A stretch of 37,274 nucleotides of DNA. Source: Variovorax paradoxus (GTDB taxonomy: Bacteria; Pseudomonadota; Gammaproteobacteria; Burkholderiales; Burkholderiaceae_C). A program made the translations under genes and the position numbers. The notes under the pieces are model-generated. The model saw nothing but the letters and a program-made list of their open reading frames with translations. It was not told where the DNA came from and ran no database searches. Where the stretch lies: contig NZ_JAGGNV010000078.1 of NCBI RefSeq assembly GCF_018614955.1, forward strand, positions 1 to 37,274, in the 5' to 3' direction. Positions 1 through 8,596 of the stretch are shown one piece after another (position 1 is the stretch's first letter; each line of letters starts with the position of its first letter).

Positions 1-402
1 GGCATGGACATATGGACGATGCGCCTGCGGCGCACCGGCTGCGACCGTGGACAACGCGCCGCTACGCGGCTGCGTTGCCCACCGCCGCAGCCTTCGCCCA
101 CATGCCCACAGCCTTCAACTAAAGAATTGAAAAGAAGCCTGAACGACAACCAGCGCCCGGGTAACATTCCCGCGTGAGGCAACACGCCGCTCAAGATAAT
201 TGTCGCCCGCCAGTGATAGCATTCAAGCGGTGGCCGACACGACTCTACACAACTCCACGCGCATGGTCACCGACGTCTACGACCGACGCAAAGAGCGGAG
301 GGCCAAGCCCGCTTGGCGTCGCAAGGAGCCACCCTTCTCGCCCGACCGGCTGGTGCTCAAGGGCCCCGCGGCCGATGCTGCCGCCGCGTGACGGAGCCAA
401 CC
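1..402. other. Gap with no convincing gene; possible integrase tail
   Basis: No complete gene is visible. A perfect hairpin (TGCGCC, 3-base loop, GGCGCA) lies at 20-34. Around 230-330 on the plus strand one frame reads HNSTRMVTDVYDRR followed by a basic stretch. This loosely resembles the extreme C-terminus of some phage-type tyrosine recombinases, where a Tyr sits in a V-Y-D-R-R-like context. It has no upstream HxxR box and no start, so at most it is a remnant. The resemblance is my inference and is weak. Confidence 0.3.
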
Positions 403-707
403 ATGACGCACAAACAGAAAAGCAACTGGGTGAGCGCCCTTCGGGCCGAGCGTCGCTTCAACGAAGAGGCCGCTTGGGAGCTGGGGTACACCCTGGCGAG
501 GCAGCTTAGCAGGGCCAACGAGTGTCTGGAGACTAGGGCGCGCTGCGCCTGACCCAGGAGATGGTCGAGAAGATCGACAAAGCCCTGCGCCCCCCGCTCG
601 AACGCCGGCTTGCCAAGCACCAGCGGGAGATCGAGAAGACCAGCAAGCAGCTCGCGGATTTGGAGCGCGACCCACAATCGCAATGCGCACCGGCCGATGA
701 GAGATGA
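403..707 (+). pseudogene. Small basic/coiled-coil hypothetical ORF, probably frameshifted
   Basis: An ATG at 403 opens a 49-codon frame, starting MTHKQKSNWVSAL, that stops at 552. A second frame then reads LTQEMVEKIDKAL, continues as a charged, helix-rich stretch and stops with TGA at 705-707. The second frame is closed just upstream by a TAG at 534-536. The two pieces therefore could be one gene of about 100 residues that has lost its frame near 535-550, or two unrelated short ORFs. The composition of the second half (many E, K, R, Q) fits a short coiled coil. I do not recognise the family and assign no function. Confidence 0.3.
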
Positions 708-829
708 GCTGTCCTAGTGCTGGAGCAAGCCTGCTCTGGTCCCGGTGACCTTGATGAGACCCGTGGCCCAACGCCTCTCTGTTCAGCGCGAGACCACGGC
801 GCCAGCGCACAGCGGTGCGGAGCCGTCAC

Positions 830-2038
830 TCACCGCGGCGAAGTGGGTAGCTGCGTAGCCAATGCGCCGCGCTGTGACATCCACACCAACATGGCGAAGA
901 CGAGGAGGATGCCGCCGCAGAGCATGACGGATGTCCATCGACCGTGCTGCCACAGGATTCCGGCCACCGTTGATCCGAATCCACCGCCCATGAAGTTGCT
1001 GGTCACGAACGCGGCGTTAAGCCTGCTTCGCGCTGCCGGATCCACAGCAAGCAGGCGCGTCTGGTTCAGCACGTTCACGCTCTGGATGGCAGCATCGAAG
1101 ATCACCACGGCCACCAGGATGGCAATGATCGACCCTTCCCCAAAGCCCGCCATTGCTAGCGAAGCAAGCGCGAGCGCCAGCGCACCGCCCGTGGCAGGAA
1201 CCGAAAGCCCCCGGTCATGCAGGCGGCCCGCGCGTCGCGCGGCGAGCGCGCCGGCGAGACCCGCGAGGCCAACGAAACCAATGTTGCTCAGAGAGTACGA
1301 GAACGGCGGTGCGCTCAGCAGGAATGTGAGTCCGGTCCAGAACAACGAGAACGCCGCAAATACTGCAGCCCCGATGACAAGCGTCGCCTGCACGGCGCGA
1401 TGCGCTCGCACGGTCGTGAAGACGGATCCAAGCAGGCGGCTGTACGGCACCTGCGCTCGTGGCGGCAGGGCCGGCAGCGCCCGCAGCAGGAGCACCAGGA
1501 CCACCATGGTCGCTGAAGCGGCCATAACATAGATGGCCCGCCATCCGAATGCGTCCGCCACCAGTCCACTGATGGTGCGAGAGGCAAGGATGCCGGTAAG
1601 CATCCCCGATGCAACCGTTCCCACAACAGCCCCACGCTGGTCTTCGCGGGCAAGGTCGCCCGCCAGTGGAACCAGGATTTGGCCGGTGACGGTGGTCAGG
1701 CCCACCGCGGCCAAAGTCGCCAGCAAAACGGGGAATGTCGGCGCCACGGCGCAGGCCGCCAAAGCCAACGCCGAGCAAGTGAGGATCGCAGCAATAAGCT
1801 GGCGGCGGTCGACGGCGTCTCCGAGGGGGACGACGAGCAGTACGCCCGCTGCGTAGCCAAGCTGCGTCACAGTCACAAGAAAACCTGCCGCGGCGGGAGT
1901 GACACCGAGCGTCTCCGCGATACGCGCGAGCAGCGGCTGTGTCCAGTACAGGTTGCCGACCGCGAAGCCACCAGCGACAGCAAACAAGATGGTGAGGCCT
2001 TTGGACATGCCAGCCGGGCGCGTGGTGGTGTTACTCAC
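830..2038 (-). CDS. MFS transporter (drug/metabolite efflux type)
   Basis: Product of about 402 residues with twelve hydrophobic segments, starting near a GNLYWTQPLL motif typical of the YfcJ/YnfM-like arabinose-efflux branch of the major facilitator superfamily. The loop between helices 2 and 3 carries GDAVDRRQL, a version of the MFS signature. It should act in the inner membrane as a proton-driven exporter; the substrate is unknown. I prefer the GTG start at 2038 because family members usually have about ten residues before the first helix. An ATG at 2008 is the alternative and has no good ribosome site. The frame stays open upstream to 2290, but that stretch belongs to other gene remnants. 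The GTG overlaps the stop of a 15-codon leader ORF, which suggests coupled translation. Confidence 0.85.
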   Translation of the reverse strand: MSNTTTRPAGMSKGLTILFAVAGGFAVGNLYWTQPLLARIAETLGVTPAAAGFLVTVTQLGYAAGVLLVVPLGDAVDRRQLIAAILTCSALALAACAVAPTFPVLLATLAAVGLTTVTGQILVPLAGDLAREDQRGAVVGTVASGMLTGILASRTISGLVADAFGWRAIYVMAASATMVVLVLLLRALPALPPRAQVPYSRLLGSVFTTVRAHRAVQATLVIGAAVFAAFSLFWTGLTFLLSAPPFSYSLSNIGFVGLAGLAGALAARRAGRLHDRGLSVPATGGALALALASLAMAGFGEGSIIAILVAVVIFDAAIQSVNVLNQTRLLAVDPAARSRLNAAFVTSNFMGGGFGSTVAGILWQHGRWTSVMLCGGILLVFAMLVWMSQRGALATQLPTSPR

Positions 2039-2082
2039 CGCGCGCCCCACGCCATGCCAGTGCCAATCACTGCAATCCTCAT
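2035..2082 (-). other. 15-codon ORF coupled to the MFS gene; start of a Rossmann gene
   Basis: Reading MRIAVIGTGMAWGAR and then TGA, this ORF has a strong ribosome site (AAGGA, 7 bases before ATG). Its sequence matches the N-terminal beta strand and glycine loop of NAD(P)-binding proteins. The TGA overlaps the GTG start of the MFS gene (GTGA). It is most easily read as the 5' end of a deleted dehydrogenase or F420/NADP-type reductase gene. Its initiation signal may now feed ribosomes into the transporter. Whether it is translated is inference. Confidence 0.45.
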
Positions 2083-2204
2083 TTCGAATTCCTTCGCACG
2101 TTAACGGTGAGGTGGCCGTATTGCCGGTGTCGCGGCGTCTTTCCGCTCCGCGAGGGTGACGAAGCCGCGATCTGCAGCCGATTAGACGACACCGAACTGC
2201 TCCT

Positions 2205-2310
2205 CCTACAGCCGCTTGATTCGCGCGCGATGGCGCGCCGAAGAAGCGGCTGTATTCGCGGTTGAACCGCGACTGGCTTTCATAACCCACGCGACGGCCG
2301 GCGGCGGCCC
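2205..2310 (-). pseudogene. C-terminal scrap of an AraC-family regulator
   Basis: The reverse strand here encodes VGYESQSRFNREYSRFFGAP, the second helix-turn-helix signature of AraC/XylS regulators (GYES.S.F.R.Y.R.FG). Everything upstream of this helix is missing: the scrap begins within about 25 bases of the stop of the neighbouring aldo/keto reductase. Its frame has no stop of its own and runs into the MFS gene. It is a truncated remnant with no function expected, and it shows that a deletion or rearrangement occurred between the reductase and the transporter. Confidence 0.7.
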
Positions 2311-2326
2311 GTGCCGAGGGGCTGGC

Positions 2327-3178
2327 CTAGATCTCGAACTTCCTTTCACCCAGCCACTTCACGAAGGCGGGGTCGCGGAAGTCGGCGACGGTGCTGGCCT
2401 TGGTGTCGAGCGCGGCAATGGCCGTCATGTCCGCGGCGCTCAGTTCGAAGTCGAACACCTGAAAGTTCTCCGCGATGCGCTCGGGCGTTACCGACTTGGG
2501 AATGGCGACCACGCCGCGCTGCGTGAGCCACCGCAGGATGACCTGCGACACGGTGCGCTCGTGCTGGGCCGCAATGCCTAACAGCACCTCGTTGGTGAAG
2601 ATGTCGTGCCTGCCTTGGGCAAACGGGCCCCAGGACTCGATTTGCACGCCGTGCTGCTGCAAGAACTGCTGGGTGTCGACCTGTTGCAGGAAGGGGTGGG
2701 TTTCAATCTGATTGACGGCGGGCACCACTTGGTTGTGCACGATGAGGTCCATGAGGCGGTCGGGCAGCAGGTTGCTCACGCCGATGGCCTTGATGCGGCC
2801 CGCCTGGTAGAGATCTTCCATGGCCCGCCACGAACCGTAAATGTCGCCGAAGGGCTGGTGAATCAGGTAGAGGTCCAGGTATTCCTGGCCGAGCTTCCGC
2901 AGCGACTTCTCAAACGCGTTCTTGGTGGGCTCGAAGCCCGCATCCTGAATCCAGAGCTTCGTGGTGATGAAGAGCTCCTCGCGGGGTACGCCGCTCTTCT
3001 TGATGGCGCGGCCGACGGCCTCTTCGTTGAGGTAGGCGGCGGCGGTGTCAATCAGGCGGTAGCCCACGCGCAGCGCTTCCAGGACGCTTTGTTCACACTC
3101 GGCGGCGTCGGGTATCTGGAACACGCCAAAGCCCAGCAAGGGCATTTCTACCCCGTTGTTCAATCTAACCGTTTGCAT
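2327..3178 (-). CDS. Aldo/keto reductase (2,5-diketo-D-gluconate reductase-like)
   Basis: Product of 283 residues, the usual length for the AKR5-type branch. It opens MQTVRLNNGVEMPLLGFGVF and contains DTAAAY with the catalytic Tyr, ITTKLW with the catalytic Lys, LIHQP with the active-site His, IGVSN, and IPKSVTPERI for NADPH phosphate binding. It reduces aldehydes and ketones with NADPH in the cytoplasm. A start 8 codons further upstream at 3202 overlaps the stop of the decarboxylase-like gene (TGATG), so the two genes are translationally coupled. I chose 3178 because homologues begin there. The exact carbonyl substrate cannot be read from the sequence. Confidence 0.88.
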   Translation of the reverse strand: MQTVRLNNGVEMPLLGFGVFQIPDAAECEQSVLEALRVGYRLIDTAAAYLNEEAVGRAIKKSGVPREELFITTKLWIQDAGFEPTKNAFEKSLRKLGQEYLDLYLIHQPFGDIYGSWRAMEDLYQAGRIKAIGVSNLLPDRLMDLIVHNQVVPAVNQIETHPFLQQVDTQQFLQQHGVQIESWGPFAQGRHDIFTNEVLLGIAAQHERTVSQVILRWLTQRGVVAIPKSVTPERIAENFQVFDFELSAADMTAIAALDTKASTVADFRDPAFVKWLGERKFEI

Positions 3179-3201
3179 GGTCGTTTTGCACCTGCTGCGC
3201 A

Positions 3202-3966
3202 TCAGCGCTTTGCAGCGGCCTCGACTTGCTCGATGGCGTTTCGCAGGCGCCGAGCCGCTTCGGGTTGGTCGCGTTCGCTGAGCACCTCGGCCACGCTGCG
3301 CAACTGGGCAGGCGTAATGCCCACGTTCATGCTGATCCGAACGTGCGATTGCAACTGCGCCTCGATGCCCTCCGCGGCAGACAGGACACCGACGGTGGCG
3401 AGCTCGCGGCTTTGCCAGTCGAGGTTGTCGCGCGCGAAGATGTCGCCGAAGAGGTGCGTCTTCAGGTATTCATCGATCGCGGGAGCGAATTCGAACACCG
3501 GCCCCTGCACGGGTGCACCGGCCAGCTTGGTCTGGGTTGCGGTGCCCGCCGCGAGCAAGTCCTTGCCGCTGGGGATGGGCGCGTTCGGATCGCGACCGGG
3601 TGCGTCCTGGACGCCGCGCTGCCTGCGTGCATCGACGACCTTCATCAACGCGCCAAGTGCGTTCAGGCTCCGAGGAAAGCCTGCGTACGCATAGAGCTGC
3701 ACTAGGATCTCCTTCGTCTCGCTCACGGTGAGGCCGGCATCCAGCCCCTCGTTCAGAGCCACACTGAGTTGTGCCATGTCGCCCGTCGCAGCTGCGACGG
3801 TGATCGGTGCAATTGCTTGTTGCGTGCGGGAAAGCGTCTGCTGGGCTGTCATGGTGTTCTGCCTTTGGTTGGTGGAAATTTGCGAGAAGGACGGAGGAGC
3901 GCTCAGGATCGTCGCTGCTATGCTCACTGCAACGGCTTGCTTCAGCCGGGGGATTGCACTGTTCAT
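3202..3966 (-). CDS. Carboxymuconolactone decarboxylase-like protein with signal peptide
   Basis: Product of 254 residues: an N-terminal Sec-type leader (basic start, hydrophobic core about residues 10-25, FSQ cleavage region), then two helical CMD/AhpD-like repeats. The first contains LVQLYAYAGFPRSLNAL and the second DEYLKTHLFGDIFARDNLDWQSRELAT. No CxxC pair is present, so it is not a classical AhpD peroxidase. An in-frame ATG at 3852, just after the leader and behind AAAGGCAG, is where leaderless family members normally begin, so exported and cytoplasmic forms could both be made. Its second repeat is very similar to the half-length protein at 16726-17043. Its coupling to an aldo/keto reductase suggests a redox or carbonyl-detoxification role; the reaction is unknown. 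Confidence 0.85.
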   Translation of the reverse strand: MNSAIPRLKQAVAVSIAATILSAPPSFSQISTNQRQNTMTAQQTLSRTQQAIAPITVAAATGDMAQLSVALNEGLDAGLTVSETKEILVQLYAYAGFPRSLNALGALMKVVDARRQRGVQDAPGRDPNAPIPSGKDLLAAGTATQTKLAGAPVQGPVFEFAPAIDEYLKTHLFGDIFARDNLDWQSRELATVGVLSAAEGIEAQLQSHVRISMNVGITPAQLRSVAEVLSERDQPEAARRLRNAIEQVEAAAKR

Positions 3967-4589
3967 GGGTGACTTTCTGCGTTGAGTATGCGTTTACGCC
4001 ATTCGGCGGGCTCGGCAGACGGCGCCTGGCCGCCCCGCGCGAAAACCGCTACGCCGCCGGTACGTTCGCCTGCAGGGCGAAGGCCCCGATTGCGCTGGCC
4101 TGTACCAGTGCGAAGCAGCCCAATGCGTTGAAAATGCGTCTATTCACAATTCTTGGGCTTTCAGGAATTCCAACTTGGTCACTCTCCCGCGCGATCCGAG
4201 AGGGCATTGCACGGGCTGACGTCGATCGAGTGAGCCGGTTCAGGGATACCTGGACCGGACACTTCGTTCGCACGAAGCGAGGCGGACGTTCATGTTAGAC
4301 ACCCGATGCGAGGCGAGTAAGGGCCGCAGACAGGATGCACTTATCTGTGGGCGCGATAAATGCCAGCAGCGATGCTCCAACTCGCCTTTTGCCTGCGCGG
4401 GCCGAAGCGTTCAGCTATTCCCTGGCGCAATAGACCACAGCACCGGCTCAATCACCTCGGGAAGGGAAGCAGGGCCATTGCCGCCAGCAGGATGATCGGT
4501 GCGGCGGATCGATCAAGCTGCGCCGCACATGAAGTTCAGGATGATCTCCACTTGTGTCTTCCTCTAGCCCCACTCGAGGCGCCGAACGA
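3967..4589. other. Gap: promoter side of the CMD gene and 3' flank of pao operon
   Basis: About 620 bases without a recognisable gene. The part next to 3966 should hold the promoter for the leftward decarboxylase-like gene. A minus-strand ORF at 4049-4273 (74 codons) has no ribosome site and no family resemblance, and I do not call it. No XdhC/PaoD-like sequence is present here, although this is where it would be expected downstream of paoC. Confidence 0.5.
4499..4528 (-). terminator. Hairpin downstream of paoC
   Basis: GTGCGGCG at 4499-4506 pairs perfectly with CGCCGCAC at 4521-4528 around a 14-base loop, about 60 bases past the paoC stop. There is no T-run, so it could be a weak or Rho-assisted terminator or a message-stabilising hairpin. 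Confidence 0.35.
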
Positions 4590-6842
4590 TCACGCGAGTG
4601 CCGGCAATCTCTCCAGAAGTTTGTCGAGTGTGATCGGGTACTCGCGCACCCGAATGCCGGTCGCGTTGTAGATCGCATTTGCCACCGCGGCCGCAACCCC
4701 GGTGATGCCGAGTTCTCCAACTCCTTTCGCCTGCAAAGGCGACATGGTCGGATCGAGCTCGTCGAGGAAGATGACTTCCTGCAAAGGGGTGTCTGCATGA
4801 ACGGGAACTTCGTAGCTGGCGAGATCGTGGTTCACGAAGAACCCGACGCGCTTGTCAACGACGAGATCCTCCATCAGCGCCGCCCCCAGGCCCATGATCA
4901 TTCCGCCAATCACCTGACTCCGAGCGGTCTTGGGATTGAGGATGCGCCCGGCGGCGCATACCGCGAGCATCCGACGGACGCGGATCTCACCGGTATGGGC
5001 GTGAACGGCGACCTCGCAGAAGTGCGCGCCGAATGTTTGCTGCTCATACCGCTTGGACAGGTCGCCATATTCCATCTTGTCCTCCGCGACGATCGAGCCG
5101 GCCTGCGCCGCACGCGCCAACGGCACCCGCCGAATACCGGATCGGATTTCTCCGTCGGTGAAGACGGCGTCGGCGGAATTGAACCCCACTGCCCTCGCGG
5201 CCGCATCACGCAGCTTGACGCACGCCGCATAGACCCCGGCGGTGACGGTTGCCGCGCCGGCCTGTCCGCCACCGCCGAAGGCATCGGGGAAGTCGGTATC
5301 GCCGAGACGAACCACTACCCTGTCGAGAGGCAGGCCCATCATCTCGGCCGCGGTCTGGCCGACGATGGTGTAGCTGCCAGTGCCCATGTCGGTCATGTTG
5401 GTCTCTACGGTGACCACGCCCTTGGCGTCGAGCGTCACCCGTGCGCCGCCTGGCATGATCGGCGCGCCTCGGACGGCTGATGCCATGCCCATGCCGATGA
5501 GCCACTGGCCATCGTGTCGTGCAGCAGGGCGTGCATTCCGCTCGCGCCAGCCGAAGCGCTCGGCGCCGAGGCGCAGGCAGCGGACCAACTCGCGAGTGGA
5601 AAAGGGCCGACCGCCAGCCTTCTTATGCCCTTGGCTGGTCGCGGACTGCGGGTCCGTGGCGCTACTGCGACCCGGATCCTCTGGTGTGACTTTCATGTCG
5701 TTCACGACGCGCAGTTCCACCGGGTCCAGCCCAAGCTTCTCAGCCAATTCGTCCATCGCGATCTCAAGTGCCATCATGCCCGGTGCTTCGCCGGGGGCGC
5801 GCATGGCGCGTGCTTCCGGCAGATCGAGCGTGGCCAGACGGGTGATGTTCAGCCGATTCGGCGCGGCGTAGAGCACTTCGGTCTGCGCGGCCGCGATTTC
5901 GGGGCCGCCGCCGCGCAGGTTGCCCGACCACGTCTCGTGCCCGATCGCCAGGAGCCGCCCGTCGCGACCCGCGCCCAAGCGGATGCGCTGGATCGTTGCG
6001 GCGCGGTGCGTCGTGTTGTTGGGCATCAAGGGACGAGGCAAAGCGACCTTGACGGCACGACCGGTGATGCGGGCGCCGGCGGCGGCGAGTACCGCATCGG
6101 ACATGACGCTGCCCTTTCCGCCGAAGCCACCGCCGACATAGGTGGAAATGATCCGGATCTTGTTCTCGGGAACGTCGATCTTGGCCGCGAGGTCCCGGCG
6201 TGCCCAGCCGAGAATCTGCTGCGCCGACCAGAGCGTGAGCCGATCGCCCTGCCACTTCGCGATGGTCGCGTAGGGCTCCATCATCATGTGGCTCTGGTCG
6301 GGTGTGGTGTAGGTCTGGTCGACGGTGGCTGCGGCGGTCGCCATGGCACGGTCGAAGTCGCCGATCTTCACGTCGGGCTGGCTATCGTGCGGACGTGCAC
6401 TTTCCCTGGCCGCGTCGAGATCGAACGCCCCGTCGGTGCGGGCATAGTTCACTCGGATCAGCCCGGCAGCCGCGCGCGCCTGCTCGAAGGTCTCCGCGAC
6501 CACGAGCGCGACGGCTTGGTGGTAATGCTCGATGTCCGGCCCGGCGAGCACCCGGGCAGTGGTGAATCCTCTTTTGTGCACCAACCCAGAATTGGCGGCG
6601 GTGACTACGGTGAGGACCCCTGGTGCTGCTTTGGCTGCGGCCACATCGATCGAACTGATGCGGCCCTTGGCGATCGCCGCACCGACGATGTAGCCACACG
6701 CCGGATTAGGCGCGGCATCGTGTTCGTAGGAGTAGGTCGCGGTACCGGTGGTCTTCAGGGGCCCTTCGATTCGGGGATGCGGCTTGCCGATGACCGTCTG
6801 CCGGTCGATCGGGTTGGTGCGCGCGGGCTTTTCGAACTTCAT
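4590..6842 (-). CDS. paoC: Aldehyde oxidoreductase molybdenum-binding subunit PaoC
   Basis: Product of 750 residues, matching the xanthine dehydrogenase-family large subunit. The start, MKFEKPARTNPID followed by VIGKPHPRIEGPLKTTGTATYSYE, is very close to E. coli YagR/PaoC. Visible are a GGGFGGKG molybdopterin loop near residue 240, MRAPGEAPG, and the C-terminal GVGELGITG containing the catalytic Glu. The enzyme should oxidise aromatic and other aldehydes to acids using a Mo-cytosine dinucleotide cofactor, in the periplasm as a PaoABC trimer. The ATG overlaps the paoB stop by 4 bases. The frame stays open upstream to 7409 but that part is a shadow of paoB. The maturation gene paoD is not in the window. 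Confidence 0.93.
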   Translation of the reverse strand: MKFEKPARTNPIDRQTVIGKPHPRIEGPLKTTGTATYSYEHDAAPNPACGYIVGAAIAKGRISSIDVAAAKAAPGVLTVVTAANSGLVHKRGFTTARVLAGPDIEHYHQAVALVVAETFEQARAAAGLIRVNYARTDGAFDLDAARESARPHDSQPDVKIGDFDRAMATAAATVDQTYTTPDQSHMMMEPYATIAKWQGDRLTLWSAQQILGWARRDLAAKIDVPENKIRIISTYVGGGFGGKGSVMSDAVLAAAGARITGRAVKVALPRPLMPNNTTHRAATIQRIRLGAGRDGRLLAIGHETWSGNLRGGGPEIAAAQTEVLYAAPNRLNITRLATLDLPEARAMRAPGEAPGMMALEIAMDELAEKLGLDPVELRVVNDMKVTPEDPGRSSATDPQSATSQGHKKAGGRPFSTRELVRCLRLGAERFGWRERNARPAARHDGQWLIGMGMASAVRGAPIMPGGARVTLDAKGVVTVETNMTDMGTGSYTIVGQTAAEMMGLPLDRVVVRLGDTDFPDAFGGGGQAGAATVTAGVYAACVKLRDAAARAVGFNSADAVFTDGEIRSGIRRVPLARAAQAGSIVAEDKMEYGDLSKRYEQQTFGAHFCEVAVHAHTGEIRVRRMLAVCAAGRILNPKTARSQVIGGMIMGLGAALMEDLVVDKRVGFFVNHDLASYEVPVHADTPLQEVIFLDELDPTMSPLQAKGVGELGITGVAAAVANAIYNATGIRVREYPITLDKLLERLPALA

Positions 6843-7792
6843 GCGGTCCTCGCCTCCTGGATCACCGCGGTCAGCGTGCGGGTCGCCAACGGCAGCTTGA
6901 ATGCGTTGTCGTGCGTCGGCCTGGCCTCGGCGAATGCACGCTCTGTGACGGCAGCCGCGCCCCGCGGCATGGCGGCTTCGGCCGCCTCCACGCGCCAGGG
7001 CTTGTGCGCGACGCCCCCAAAAGCGACGCGGCCAGCGCCGTCCTTGCCGATCACCGCCGCCACCGACACCAGCGCAAAGGCGTAGGAGGCGCGATCGCGC
7101 ACCTTGCGGTACGACTGCTTGCCGCCGAGCGGCTTGGGCAGCGTCACGGCAGTGATCAGCTCGTCGCCCTGCAGCGTCGTCTCGATGTGCGGCGTGTCGC
7201 CGGGGAGACGGTGAAAGTCGGCGATCGGGATGACGCGCGTGCGGCCATCGGCTCGCACCGTCTCGACGTTCGCATCGAGCACGCGCATGGCCACCGCCAT
7301 GTCGCTCGGATGGGTGGCGATGCAGGAATCGCTCGAGCCGACGACCGCATGCTGGCGGCTGTACCCGCCGATGGCGCCGCAGCCGCTGCCGGGAACGCGC
7401 TTGTTGCACGGTTGAGCAGTGTCGTAGAAGTAAGGGCAGCGGGTGCGCTGCAGCAGGTTGCCGGCGGTCGTTGCGGCATTGCGCAGCTGACCCGACGCGC
7501 CGGCCAGCAGCGCGCGCGAGAGCACCGCGTAGTCACGCCGCACCCGATCGTCGCTGGCCAAATCGGTGTTGCGCACCAGGGCGCCGATGCGGAGGCCACC
7601 CTCGGCCGTGGGCTCGATGCGATCAAGACCGAGCCGGTTAACGTCGACCAAGTGGGTCGGGGTCTCGATCTCGAGCTTCATCAGGTCGAGCAGGTTGGTG
7701 CCGCCGGCGATGAACTTGGCGCCCCGATGGCGGGCAACCGCCGCCGCGGCATCGGCCGCGCTCTGTGCGCGCTCGTAGGTGAACTGCTTCAT
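6839..7792 (-). CDS. paoB: Aldehyde oxidoreductase FAD-binding subunit PaoB
   Basis: Product of 317 residues, equal to the E. coli PaoB length. It contains FIAGGTNLLDLMK, the FAD pyrophosphate loop, near residue 27, and ATTAGNLLQRTRCPY near residue 107. Four cysteines, C119, C129, C138 and C157, lie in an inserted segment. In E. coli PaoB this insert binds an extra [4Fe-4S] cluster, so the insert is conserved here. The subunit passes electrons from the molybdenum centre through iron-sulphur clusters to FAD. It overlaps paoA by 4 bases and paoC by 4 bases, which indicates one translationally coupled operon. Confidence 0.93.
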   Translation of the reverse strand: MKQFTYERAQSAADAAAAVARHRGAKFIAGGTNLLDLMKLEIETPTHLVDVNRLGLDRIEPTAEGGLRIGALVRNTDLASDDRVRRDYAVLSRALLAGASGQLRNAATTAGNLLQRTRCPYFYDTAQPCNKRVPGSGCGAIGGYSRQHAVVGSSDSCIATHPSDMAVAMRVLDANVETVRADGRTRVIPIADFHRLPGDTPHIETTLQGDELITAVTLPKPLGGKQSYRKVRDRASYAFALVSVAAVIGKDGAGRVAFGGVAHKPWRVEAAEAAMPRGAAAVTERAFAEARPTHDNAFKLPLATRTLTAVIQEARTA

Positions 7793-8433
7793 GTACGCAC
7801 CCCCGCAACCTCCGTGATGGCATCGACGATATTCGAGTAGGCGCCGCAGCGGCATATGTTGCCGCTCATGCGCTCGCGCAACTCGTCGACCTTGAGCAGC
7901 GGCTGCGTGGTGAGGTCCGCGGTCACGTGGCTTGGGACGCCGCGGCCGATCTCGTCGAGCACGGCGACTGCCGAGCAGATCTGGCCCGGGGTGCAGTAGC
8001 CACATTGGAAGCCATCGTGCTTGATGAACGCGGCCTGCATGGGGTGCAGGCGTTCGGGCGACCCGAGACCCTCAATGGTCGTGACCTGCGAGCCTTCGTG
8101 CATGACGGCGAGCGTGAGGCACGAAACGACACGCCGGCCGTTCACGATGACTGTGCATGCGCCGCACTGGCCTTGGTCGCAGCCCTTCTTGCTGCCGGTC
8201 AGGTGAAGGTGCTCTCGCAATGCGTCGAGCAGCGTCGTGCGGTTGTCGAGCGAGAGCGAGTGCGCGCGACCATTGATGACAAGCGATACCTTCGAGATCG
8301 CGGGCTGCTCCACTGCGCTCTGCTGAGCGGCCGCTACGGCCGGCAGTCCGGCCGCCGCCGAAGCTGCTGCGCCAACAAAGAGTTCTCGGCGAGTGAGCTC
8401 GAGCTCACTCCCACTTTCAACTTCGCGTTTCAT
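7789..8433 (-). CDS. paoA: Aldehyde oxidoreductase [2Fe-2S] subunit PaoA with Tat signal
   Basis: Product of 214 residues. The N-terminus has a twin-arginine motif, T-R-R-E-L-F at 14-19, followed by an alanine-rich hydrophobic stretch to about 36, so the folded complex is exported through Tat. The plant-type [2Fe-2S] ligands are C85, C90, C93 and C105. The second cluster uses C144, C147, C194 and C196 (CGYCTPGQ and CRCGAY). The start has AGG five bases upstream. It is the first gene of paoABC; the promoter should lie in 8434-8596. PaoB and PaoC carry no leader and would travel with PaoA, as in E. coli. Confidence 0.93.
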   Translation of the reverse strand: MKREVESGSELELTRRELFVGAAASAAAGLPAVAAAQQSAVEQPAISKVSLVINGRAHSLSLDNRTTLLDALREHLHLTGSKKGCDQGQCGACTVIVNGRRVVSCLTLAVMHEGSQVTTIEGLGSPERLHPMQAAFIKHDGFQCGYCTPGQICSAVAVLDEIGRGVPSHVTADLTTQPLLKVDELRERMSGNICRCGAYSNIVDAITEVAGVRT

Positions 8434-8596
8434 TCAAACCTGCTCCTGCGAGAAAGCGTTTCCAGTTTGGGTCGAATCGCCTGAACGGATCCATCATCCG
8501 CTTGGGCCATATGAGGGTGCTGCTTCAGGCAGCGAACACGATCGACATCGATAACTTCTGCCCGCGGCGACGCCGCCGCCCGCCGCAGCGCGCTTC

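Noticed and set aside
20..34. Perfect hairpin TGCGCC/GGCGCA near the window edge
   Set aside because: Short GC-only stem with no T-run and no identifiable gene upstream within the window; not enough to call a terminator.
717..1532. Long plus-strand ORF of 271 codons
   Set aside because: It is the antisense shadow of the MFS gene, with Pro/Arg/Ala-rich low-complexity translation.
4049..4273. 74-codon minus-strand ORF in the gap after the CMD gene
   Set aside because: No ribosome site, no recognisable motif, odd composition; probably chance open frame in GC-rich DNA.
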